Shown here piece by piece: positions 1 to 5,255 of a stretch of 6,260 bases of DNA. Numbering within the stretch: the stretch's first letter is position 1; the number at the start of each line of letters is the position of its first letter. The notes under the pieces were generated by a model that made no database searches, was not told where the DNA came from, and was given only the letters and a program-made list of their open reading frames with translations. A program made the position numbers and the translations under genes. The DNA is from Christensenella sp. UBA3792 (lineage in GTDB: Bacteria > Bacillota > Clostridia > Christensenellales > CAG-138), in contig DFEW01000083.1 in NCBI GenBank assembly GCA_002369195.1, positions 1 through 6,260 of the forward strand, read 5' to 3'.

Positions 1-22
1 GGGCTGACGACCCCGGCAGCCC
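1..22. repeat. Hairpin at window edge, possible repeat fragment
   Basis: GGGCTG (1-6) is the exact reverse complement of CAGCCC (17-22), giving a 6-bp stem with a 10-base loop. The word GACCCCGGC at 9-17 recurs at 4488-4496 in the loop and 3' arm of another intergenic hairpin. No T-run follows on either strand, so this does not look like an intrinsic terminator. It may be the end of a larger element cut off by the window start. Confidence 0.35.
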
Positions 23-38
23 GCAAAAGAGGCAACAC

Positions 39-79
39 CTCATCACCGCTTCGCGGCGCTTCCCCTCAAGAGAGAGCCA
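39..79. repeat. Degenerate palindromic intergenic repeat, copy A
   Basis: This stretch begins CTCAT, contains a tight hairpin (CCGC 46-49 with GCGG 53-56), then CTTCCCCTC, and ends GAGAGAGCC. The same order of words (CTCAT, CGCT, GGC, TTCCC, then a G-rich arm ending GAGCC) is seen at 4411-4453. I infer that these are two decayed members of one dispersed intergenic repeat family. The general pattern resembles a repeat I recall from gut Clostridia, but no genome search could be run. Confidence 0.4.
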
Positions 80-82
80 TGC

Positions 83-114
83 TGTCATTCTGAGCCGCAG
101 GCGAAGAATCTCGG
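83..114. repeat. Dispersed intergenic repeat (TGTCATTCTGAG type)
   Basis: TGTCATTCTGAG (83-94), then GCCGCAGGC, then GAAGAATCTC (103-112) form an imperfect palindrome: ATTCT at 87-91 opposes AGAAT at 105-109, around a GC-rich centre. I recognise this word pattern, with variable central bases, as a very common intergenic repeat in many bacterial genomes. No coding capacity is evident. Its function is unknown to me. Confidence 0.55.
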
Positions 115-132
115 AGCGCAAAAGCTTTACCT

Positions 133-185
133 GGCGTGTCGCGCGTATGCCTCATGAGACAGCGCTTCGCGACGCCGAACCGGCG
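133..185. repeat. Structured intergenic DNA with nested inverted repeats
   Basis: GGCGTGTCGCG (133-143) pairs with CGCGACGCC (168-176) if a 2-base bulge is allowed. It encloses the palindrome CTCATGAG (151-158). CGCCG (173-177) and CGGCG (181-185) can form a competing 5-bp hairpin. The block lies just beyond the minus-strand terminator and directly follows the dispersed repeat, so it may be the far half of the same repeat element. No gene is apparent anywhere in 1-232. Confidence 0.35.
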
Positions 186-186
186 C

Positions 187-218
187 AAAAAGAACAGGAC
201 TGCGCGAGGCAGTCCTGT
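187..218 (-). terminator. Rho-independent terminator of the minus-strand membrane protein gene
   Basis: A perfect 10-bp stem (194-203 ACAGGACTGC with 209-218 GCAGTCCTGT) encloses a 5-base loop. On the minus strand it is followed directly by TCTTTTTG (186-193), the U-tract of an intrinsic terminator. It sits 15 bases beyond the TAA stop of the minus-strand gene (233-235), so it very likely ends that transcript. On the plus strand no T-run follows. Confidence 0.88.
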
Positions 219-232
219 CGGTTGAATGCGGG

Positions 233-874
233 TTATTCGCGCAGCATCTTGACGGACTTTGCGAGGAAGACCAGGTAGATGACGTACGCGACGACGCGCA
301 GAACCTGTGCGGCAATGGTGAGCCAGCTGCCGATGATCAGCACGTCGGGCAGGTAGAAGAAGACCGTCGAGAGCACGTTTACAAGCACGATGGTGATGTA
401 CGCGGTGGTCAGGATGCGGTATTCGAGCTGACCGAGCCGTGCGACGTCGGTGCGCTTGAGTGGTTCCGCGAGCAGCAGGATGCCCTGGATGATGAACAGC
501 AGCGCGCCGAGCTGTGCGGCTTCCGAAACGATCTCGCAGATGCGGCTCACGACCGTGATCTTGCTGAACGCGCTTGCCAGCACCTGCGCGCCGAGCGCGA
601 TGAGCATAAAGACCAATGCGTTCTTGAAGCACGGTTCGTCCTTCTTTGCCTGCACGAGACCGACGATCTCAAGGATCATCGGGATGACCTCCGCCAGCGC
701 CAGCACGAGCGTAGACACGGCTGCGACGACGGCGAGCGTGCCAAGCTCGGACTCGAGCTTGACGGAAACGAGCGTCAGAATCGCGGAGATGACGAACAGT
801 ACGCTGATGACCAGACTCAATATTTGTGCAATATAAATCTTTTTCACACCGCGGTGTGCATTCGGGAATTTCAT
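233..874 (-). CDS. Hypothetical polytopic membrane protein, about six TM segments
   Basis: This gene encodes a 213-residue protein that I cannot place in a named family. It runs from ATG (872-874) to TAA (233-235). The start is supported by GGAGGT (881-886 on the complement), six bases upstream. After a short basic N-terminus (HRGVKK, residues 7-12), hydrophobic stretches lie at about residues 14-37, 46-75, 84-105, 113-136, 155-175 and 179-205. Short charged turns separate them (AKKDE at 76-80, KRTD at 140-143), and a basic tail ends KSVKMLRE. No signal peptide cleavage site, metal-binding cluster or catalytic motif stands out. The mainly hydrophobic sequence with few charges inside the membrane segments does not look like a classical transporter. 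The gene stands alone, divergent from ileS, with its own promoter and terminator. That it is a real membrane protein is well supported; its function is unknown. Confidence 0.85.
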   Translation of the reverse strand: MKFPNAHRGVKKIYIAQILSLVISVLFVISAILTLVSVKLESELGTLAVVAAVSTLVLALAEVIPMILEIVGLVQAKKDEPCFKNALVFMLIALGAQVLASAFSKITVVSRICEIVSEAAQLGALLFIIQGILLLAEPLKRTDVARLGQLEYRILTTAYITIVLVNVLSTVFFYLPDVLIIGSWLTIAAQVLRVVAYVIYLVFLAKSVKMLRE

Positions 875-880
875 ACGGTT

Positions 881-886
881 ACCTCC
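881..886 (-). promoter_or_regulatory. Ribosome binding site of the membrane protein gene
   Basis: ACCTCC on the plus strand reads GGAGGT on the minus strand, close to a full anti-Shine-Dalgarno match. It lies six bases before the ATG at 874-872 and fixes the start codon. Confidence 0.85.
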
Positions 887-904
887 GATTTTTGGATTCG
901 ATCT

Positions 905-933
905 ATTGTATCAGATTGTGACCAAAAACACAA
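905..933 (-). promoter_or_regulatory. Sigma-A-like extended -10 promoter of the membrane protein gene
   Basis: On the minus strand the -10 box TACAAT (910-905) is preceded by TGA, giving an extended -10 (TGnTACAAT). A weak -35, TTGTGT (933-928), lies 17 bases upstream. Transcription would start near 898, leaving a leader of about 24 bases that contains the ribosome binding site. The good extended -10 can compensate for the poor -35. Confidence 0.65.
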
Positions 934-982
934 CGGATATTTTTGAACAAACGGATGCCTGCAAAAGCGGCGCATGTGAGGC

Positions 983-1002
983 AAAAAACGCCGAAAAAAC
1001 GC
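983..1002 (+). promoter_or_regulatory. Phased A-tracts upstream of the ileS promoter
   Basis: The word AAAAAACGC occurs at 983-991 and again at 994-1002, an 11-base period. The tracts lie roughly 50-66 bases upstream of the predicted ileS transcription start, where UP elements or intrinsically bent DNA can stimulate RNA polymerase. The activating role is inference from position only. The remainder of 934-982 shows no further clear signal. Confidence 0.3.
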
Positions 1003-1013
1003 GATTTTCACAC

Positions 1014-1042
1014 TTTACAAACGGGTTTTTTTCAGGTATAAT
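1014..1042 (+). promoter_or_regulatory. ileS sigma-A-like promoter
   Basis: TTTACA (1014-1019) and a consensus TATAAT (1037-1042) are separated by an optimal 17 bases. Transcription is expected to start near 1049, just before the first pairing partners of the T-box leader. That match between promoter and RNA structure strengthens the call. Confidence 0.88.
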
Positions 1043-1223
1043 ATCTTGAAATCTGTGAACGGGAAGAGTATCGCAGGGGAAGCCCTCAGCGAGCTGCGTA
1101 CGGTGCAAGGCGGCGACGGAATCTGCGTGAAAATCACCCGCGAGAGAAACGGCGAACTGCAGTAGTCGCTTCCGTGCCCTCGCGTTAAGGGGATCGAGCG
1201 GACAGGACAGAACCCTGTCAACC

Positions 1224-1253
1224 GAGGTGGTACCGCGAATCAGCTTCGTCCTT
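1224..1253 (+). promoter_or_regulatory. T-box antiterminator
   Basis: GAGG (1224-1227) pairs with CCTT (1250-1253). The seven-base bulge TGGTACC (1228-1234) follows, and then GCG (1235-1237) pairs with CGT (1247-1249). This is the standard T-box antiterminator plan. The TGGT in the bulge is complementary to an ACCA 3' end, which fits tRNA-Ile with discriminator base A. The 3' arm (1247-1253) overlaps the terminator 5' arm, so the two folds exclude each other. Confidence 0.93.
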
Positions 1254-1279
1254 GGATCGGACGGAGCATATTGTTTTTT
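1243..1279 (+). terminator. Regulated intrinsic terminator of the ileS T-box
   Basis: GCTTCGTCC (1243-1251) pairs with GGACGGAGC (1259-1267) in a 9-bp stem with one G-U pair and a 7-base loop. ATATTGTTTTTT (1268-1279) provides the U-tract. It ends transcription just before the ileS ribosome binding site when charged tRNA-Ile prevents the antiterminator from being stabilised. Confidence 0.93.
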
Positions 1280-1284
1280 GGAGG
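1280..1284 (+). promoter_or_regulatory. ileS ribosome binding site
   Basis: GGAGG lies six bases before ATG at 1291 and directly after the terminator T-run. It decides the start: the longer in-frame reading from TTG at 1252 would begin inside the terminator loop and has no ribosome binding site. Confidence 0.92.
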
Positions 1285-1290
1285 AAAAGG

Positions 1291-4200
1291 ATGTACAAGA
1301 AAGTATCGACGGACATGGACTTTGTTTCCCGCGAGAAGGAAACGCTGGCGTTTTGGAAGGAAAACCACGTCTTTGAAAAGAGCGTCGAATGGCGCAAGGG
1401 CAACCCCGCGTTCACGTTCTTTGACGGACCGCCCACGGCGAACGGCAAGCCGCACATCGGGCACGTTCTGACCCGCAGCATCAAGGACCTGATCCCGCGC
1501 TACAAGACCATGAAGGGTTACGACGTGCTGCGCAAGGCGGGCTGGGACACGCACGGACTTCCGGTGGAGCTGGAGGTCGAAAAGACGCTCGGTCTCGACG
1601 GCAAGGAGCAGATCGAGGCGTACGGCGTCGAGCCGTTCATCAAGGCGTGCAAGCAGTCCGTGTGGAAGTACGAGTCGCAGTGGCGCGAGATGTCCGACCG
1701 CGTCGGCTTCTGGTGCGATATGGACAATCCGTACGTCACCTACAAGGATGACTATATCGAGTCCGAGTGGTGGGCGTTAAAGACCATCCACGAGAAGGGA
1801 CTGCTCTATAAGGGACATAAGATCGTCCCGTACTGCCCGCGCTGCGGAACGGCGCTGTCGAGCCACGAGGTCGCGCAGGGCTATCACGACGTCAAAGAGG
1901 TTTCCGCGATCGCGCGCTTCTATCTGAAGGACGGCAGCGGCACGGCGATCCTCGCGTGGACGACCACCCCGTGGACCCTGCCTTCGAACGTCGCGCTGTG
2001 TGTCAACGCGCACGAAACGTACTGCAAGGTCGTGTCCGACGGCAAGACCTACATCCTGGCGGAAGCGCTGGTGCCCTCCGTGCTCGGCGAAGAAGCCGAG
2101 ATCGTCGAGCGGTTCTCCGGCGAAAGCTTGGTCGGCACCGAGTACGAGCCGCTGTTCGACCTTGACGTGAACTTCCGCGGCAAGAAGGGCTATCGCGTCG
2201 TGGCGGACGATTACGTCACGCTGACCGACGGCACCGGCGTCGTGCACATCGCGCCTGCATTCGGCGAGGACGACAACCGCGTCGGCAAGGTCTGGGAACT
2301 GCCGTTTTTGCAGCTGGTCAACACGTCCGGTCACATGTGCGGCGGCACGCCGTGGGACGGGCTGTTCGTCAAGGAAGCGGACAAGCCGATCTTAAAGGCG
2401 CTCGAAGAAAGCGGCAAGCTGTTCAAAGCGCTCCCGTTCGAGCACAGCTATCCGTTCTGCTGGCGCTGCGACACGCCGCTGATCTACTATGCCCGCGAGA
2501 GCTGGTTCATCAAGATGACCGCGGTCAAGGACAAGCTGATCGCGTTCAACAAGTCCGTCAACTGGATTCCGGAGACGATCGGCGAGGGACGCATGGGCAA
2601 CTTCCTCGAGAACGTCATCGACTGGGGCATCTCGCGCGAGCGCTACTGGGGCACGCCGCTGCCGGTGTGGACCTGCGAATGCGGTCACGTTCACGTGATC
2701 GGCAGCCGGGCGGAGCTCAAGGAAATGAGCCGCAACTGTCCGGACGACATCGAGCTGCATAAGCCCTACATCGACGCGGTCGAGGTCGTCTGCCCGAAGT
2801 GCGGCAGAATCATGAAGCGCGAACCGGTCGTGATCGACTGCTGGTTCGATTCCGGCTCCATGCCGTTCGCGCAGTGGCACTATCCCTTCGAGAACAAGGA
2901 GGAGTTCGAAAAGCGCTATCCGGCGGCGTTCATTTCCGAAGCGGTCGATCAGACCCGCGGCTGGTTCTACACGCTGATGGCGGTTGCGACCTGCCTGTTC
3001 GACAAGGCGCCGTTTGAGAACTGCCTCGTGCTCGGTCTCGTATGCGACAAGGACGGCAAGAAGATGTCCAAGCACATCGGCAATGTCATCGCGCCGGCGG
3101 ACGTGCTCGAAAAGCAGGGCGCGGATGCGGTTCGCTGGTACTTCTACACGGCGAGCGCGCCGTGGCTGCCCTCGCGCTTCTCGGGCGAGGCGGTCAGCGA
3201 GTACCAGAGAAAGTTCATGAGCACGCTGTGGAACACCTACGCGTTCTACGTGCTCTACGCCGATATCGACGGCTTCAACCCGACCGAGCACACGCTCAAA
3301 AAGGAGAACCTGTCGCTGATGGATCGCTGGATCCTGTCGCGCCTTCAGACGCTGACTGCGCGCGTGGACGGCAACCTCGAAGCGTTCCGCATCACCGAGG
3401 CGGGCAGAGAGCTGATCGAGTTTGCCGACGAGCTCAGTAACTGGTACGTGCGCCGCTGCCGCGACCGCTACTGGGGCGCCGAAATGACCGACGACAAGGA
3501 AGCGGCATACATGACGCTGTACACCGTCCTAAAGACCGTTTCGCTGTTGTGCGCGCCGTTCCTGCCGTTCATGACCGAAGCGATCTACCAGAACATCGTC
3601 CGCAGCGTGGACGCGTCCGCGCCGCTTTCGGTGCATCTAAATGACTATCCGACGGTCGACGCGTCGTTCATCGACGAAGCGCTTGAGGACGAGATGCAGA
3701 AGGTTCTGAACATCGTCACGGTCGGCAGAAGCGCGAGAAACGCGGCGGCGCAAAAGACGCGTCAGCCGCTCGCCAAGATGTACGTGCAGGGCGAAGCGCT
3801 CTCCGAACGCGCGGCGACGATCGTGCTGGAGGAACTCAACGTCAAGGAAATCGCGTTCATCGAGAACGCCGACGACCTGATGAGCTACAAGGTCAAGCCG
3901 CAGCTGAGAACGCTCGGACCGCGCTACGGCAAGCTGCTCGGAAAGATCTCCGCGCATCTGGCGGCAAACGGCGACGAGATCGTCAGAACGCATCATGCGG
4001 GCGGCGACTACCGGACCGAGATCGACGGCACCGAGGTCGTGCTCTCGGCGGACGACGTGCTGGTCTCCACGCAGCAGAAGGAAGGGCTCGTTTCCGAACA
4101 GGGCAACGGCGTGACCGTCGTGCTCGATACGAACCTGACGCCGGAGCTGATCGAGGAGGGCGTCGTGCGCGAGCTCGTCTCGAAGATTCAGACGATGCGC

Positions 4201-4401
4201 AAGGAGGCCGGCTTCGAGGTTGCGGATCACATCCGCATCGGCTACACGGGCAAGACCCGCGCGAGCGAGATCCTCGAACGGTACGCGGCGTCGGTCTGCG
4301 CGGACACGCTCGCCGAGCGCGTCGAGGAAGGTGCATTCGGCTACAGCAAGGAATGGGATCTGAACGGCGACAGAATCACGCTGTCGGTCGAACGGATCTG
4401 A
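1291..4401 (+). CDS. ileS: Isoleucyl-tRNA synthetase, long eukaryote-like (type 2) form
   Basis: This cytoplasmic class I synthetase (EC 6.1.1.5) activates isoleucine with ATP, charges tRNA-Ile, and hydrolyses mischarged valine. It is 1036 residues long and intact. HIGH is at 55-58, GWDTHGLPVE at 84-93 and KMSKH at 591-595. The inserted CP1 editing domain carries WTTTPWTLPSN (223-233) and GTGVVHIAPAFGEDD, whose Asp pair is 327/328. Two cysteine sets can bind zinc: C182/C185 with C390/C393, and C462/C464 with C501/C504. WFDSGS (518-523) and DQTRGWF (553-559) complete the catalytic half. The anticodon-binding domain spans about 670-830. The tail from about 890 resembles the C-terminal domain (DUF5915) of long IleRSs and lacks the C-terminal zinc cysteines of the roughly 930-residue bacterial type 1 enzyme. 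Length, cysteine layout and tail therefore point to type 2. A type 2 enzyme is often less sensitive to mupirocin, but HIGH is canonical here, so resistance cannot be claimed. Expression is controlled by the T-box immediately upstream. Confidence 0.98.
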   Translation: MYKKVSTDMDFVSREKETLAFWKENHVFEKSVEWRKGNPAFTFFDGPPTANGKPHIGHVLTRSIKDLIPRYKTMKGYDVLRKAGWDTHGLPVELEVEKTLGLDGKEQIEAYGVEPFIKACKQSVWKYESQWREMSDRVGFWCDMDNPYVTYKDDYIESEWWALKTIHEKGLLYKGHKIVPYCPRCGTALSSHEVAQGYHDVKEVSAIARFYLKDGSGTAILAWTTTPWTLPSNVALCVNAHETYCKVVSDGKTYILAEALVPSVLGEEAEIVERFSGESLVGTEYEPLFDLDVNFRGKKGYRVVADDYVTLTDGTGVVHIAPAFGEDDNRVGKVWELPFLQLVNTSGHMCGGTPWDGLFVKEADKPILKALEESGKLFKALPFEHSYPFCWRCDTPLIYYARESWFIKMTAVKDKLIAFNKSVNWIPETIGEGRMGNFLENVIDWGISRERYWGTPLPVWTCECGHVHVIGSRAELKEMSRNCPDDIELHKPYIDAVEVVCPKCGRIMKREPVVIDCWFDSGSMPFAQWHYPFENKEEFEKRYPAAFISEAVDQTRGWFYTLMAVATCLFDKAPFENCLVLGLVCDKDGKKMSKHIGNVIAPADVLEKQGADAVRWYFYTASAPWLPSRFSGEAVSEYQRKFMSTLWNTYAFYVLYADIDGFNPTEHTLKKENLSLMDRWILSRLQTLTARVDGNLEAFRITEAGRELIEFADELSNWYVRRCRDRYWGAEMTDDKEAAYMTLYTVLKTVSLLCAPFLPFMTEAIYQNIVRSVDASAPLSVHLNDYPTVDASFIDEALEDEMQKVLNIVTVGRSARNAAAQKTRQPLAKMYVQGEALSERAATIVLEELNVKEIAFIENADDLMSYKVKPQLRTLGPRYGKLLGKISAHLAANGDEIVRTHHAGGDYRTEIDGTEVVLSADDVLVSTQQKEGLVSEQGNGVTVVLDTNLTPELIEEGVVRELVSKIQTMRKEAGFEVADHIRIGYTGKTRASEILERYAASVCADTLAERVEEGAFGYSKEWDLNGDRITLSVERI

Positions 4402-4410
4402 ACAGAACCC

Positions 4411-4456
4411 CTCATTTACGCTGCTGACGGCTTCCCGCTTTGGGAGGGGAGCCGTC
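4411..4456. repeat. Strong hairpin after ileS, repeat copy B
   Basis: GACGGCTTCCC (4426-4436) pairs with GGGGAGCCGTC (4446-4456) in an 11-bp stem with one G-U pair and a 9-base loop. It begins 25 bases after the ileS stop, where a terminator would be expected, but GCAAATAACC follows instead of a U-run. Intrinsic termination is therefore doubtful. The segment from CTCAT (4411) onward aligns by eye with 39-79, suggesting one dispersed repeat family. It could also act as a 3'-end stabiliser or an RNA-processing site for ileS mRNA. Confidence 0.6.
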
Positions 4457-4475
4457 GCAAATAACCCCATCGAAG

Positions 4476-4503
4476 GCAGGAGGCGCCGACCCCGGCGCCC
4501 TGC
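4476..4503. repeat. GC-rich hairpin in the ileS-regulator gap
   Basis: GCAG (4476-4479) and GGCGCC (4482-4487) pair with GGCGCC (4494-4499) and CTGC (4500-4503). This makes 10 base pairs with a 2-base bulge and the loop GACCCC. The word GACCCCGGC (4488-4496) is shared with the hairpin at 1-22. No T-run follows. A weaker hairpin, GCGGCC/GGCTGC (4511-4516/4521-4526, loop GGAC), lies just beyond. I found no convincing promoter in 4402-4580. Confidence 0.5.
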
Positions 4504-4567
4504 ACATAAAGCGGCCGGACGGCTGCACGGAACATACCAACGGACACACCTGCGCGGACACCGAAAA

Positions 4568-4574
4568 GGGGGAG
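4568..4574 (+). promoter_or_regulatory. Ribosome binding site of the response regulator
   Basis: GGGGGAG is positioned six bases before ATG at 4581. A nearer ATG at 4577 is out of frame with the receiver domain. This site supports the short, canonical start over the TTG at 4440. Confidence 0.8.
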
Positions 4575-4580
4575 ATATGC

Positions 4581-5255
4581 ATGCGCGTGCTCATCGTGGA
4601 AGATGAACGGAACTTGGCGGAAACGCTGCAGCAGATGCTGAAAACCAACCGGTTTGACAGCGACATCTGCCTCGACGGCGAAAAGGGACTCAAGTACGCC
4701 AAAGAGGGATCGTACGATCTCATCATACTCGACATTATGCTGCCGAAGGTCAACGGTTTCACGATCGTGGAACAGCTCCGAAGCGCGAACATCGATACGC
4801 CGATCCTCGTACTGACGGCGCGTTCGAGCGTGGAGGACTATGTGCACGGTCTGGATCTCGGCGCGGACTACTATCTGACCAAACCGTTCGAGATGAAGGA
4901 GCTGATGGCATGCGTGCGCGCATTGACCCGCCGCCACGGCGAGGTCGTGATGGACACGCTGTCCTTCGGCGACCTGAAACTCAATAAATCCACCTGCGAG
5001 CTGTCCTGCGGCGAGCGCTCGATCCGCCTGGGCAAGAAGGAATTCTCGATCATGCACCTTTTGATGTCGAACGGGAACGTCGTGGTCTCCAAGGAGCAGA
5101 TTCTGCACAACGCATGGGGCATCGCGACCGGCGCGGAGGACAACAACGTCGAGGTCTATATCTCGTTTTTGCGCAAGAAGCTGCGTTATCTGCATGCGCA
5201 GACGCAGATCGAAACGCTGCGCAAGTTCGGCTATAAGCTGCAGGAAAAGGTATGA
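4581..5255 (+). CDS. OmpR-family two-component response regulator
   Basis: This 224-residue cytoplasmic protein should receive phosphate from the kinase encoded next to it and bind promoter DNA. The receiver domain (1-115) has every expected active-site residue: acidic E7/D8, phosphoacceptor D51 in IILDIMLPKVNG, T79 in LTA and K101 in TKPF. The C-terminal winged-helix domain (about 125-222) contains the recognition-helix segment NNVEVYISFLRKKL (188-201) and the wing GYKL (217-220). The usual RGxGY before the wing is replaced by RKFGY. ATG at 4581 is chosen because the receiver fold begins exactly there (MRVLIVEDE) and GGGGGAG (4568-4574) lies six bases upstream. An in-frame TTG at 4440 would add 47 low-quality residues. 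The stop codon overlaps the kinase start, so the two are coupled. The regulon cannot be told from this window, and I give no gene symbol because many paralogues look alike. Confidence 0.95.
   Translation: MRVLIVEDERNLAETLQQMLKTNRFDSDICLDGEKGLKYAKEGSYDLIILDIMLPKVNGFTIVEQLRSANIDTPILVLTARSSVEDYVHGLDLGADYYLTKPFEMKELMACVRALTRRHGEVVMDTLSFGDLKLNKSTCELSCGERSIRLGKKEFSIMHLLMSNGNVVVSKEQILHNAWGIATGAEDNNVEVYISFLRKKLRYLHAQTQIETLRKFGYKLQEKV

Larger units (their letters stand above)
1049..1279 (+). ncRNA. T-box riboswitch leader of ileS, isoleucine specifier ATC
   Basis: This RNA leader senses uncharged tRNA-Ile and allows ileS transcription to continue when isoleucylation falls. Stem I can be traced. CGGG (1060-1063) pairs with CCCG (1137-1140) beside K-turn-like GA sequences. 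Above it the specifier loop has AGTA (1067-1070) on one side and TGAAAATCA (1128-1136) on the other. CGCAG (1072-1076) then pairs with CTGCG (1123-1127). The specifier ATC (1133-1135) is an isoleucine codon, followed by a purine as expected. Higher up are the AG-bulge motif AGCGAG (1088-1093) and the apical motif GGTGCAAG (1102-1109). Stem II is plausibly ACGGCGA (1149-1155) with TCG and CCGT (1166-1175). Stem III is GACAGG/CCTGTC (1201-1206/1214-1219). The segment 1177-1198 can form CCCT/AGGG or CTCG/CGAG pairs, as a IIA/B pseudoknot might. The T-box itself is at 1225-1237. Confidence 0.96.

Noticed and set aside
66..632. Minus-strand open frame of 188 codons overlapping the membrane protein gene in another frame
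   Set aside because: It overlaps a gene with good start and stop signals, crosses its terminator, and has Arg/His-rich shadow composition.
1252..1290. In-frame TTG extension of ileS adding 13 residues
   Set aside because: It starts inside the terminator loop, lacks a ribosome binding site and crosses the U-tract; ATG at 1291 has GGAGG six bases upstream.
2392..3291. Antisense open frame of 299 codons inside ileS
   Set aside because: It is a shadow of GC-rich ileS codons: Arg/Ala-rich composition, no ribosome binding site, no recognisable domain.
4426..4456. Hairpin after ileS called as a Rho-independent terminator
   Set aside because: The stem is strong, but no U-tract follows on the plus strand and no gene upstream on the minus strand needs one; kept as a repeat/hairpin instead.
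3637..4470. Antisense open frame of 277 codons over the ileS 3' end
   Set aside because: The Arg/Asp/Leu-rich translation is typical of a reverse-frame shadow, with no initiation signal and no domain.
4440..4580. In-frame TTG extension of the response regulator adding 47 residues
   Set aside because: The extension runs through hairpins, is Gly/Pro/Thr-rich and fits no receiver fold; ATG at 4581 begins the canonical beta strand and has its own ribosome binding site.
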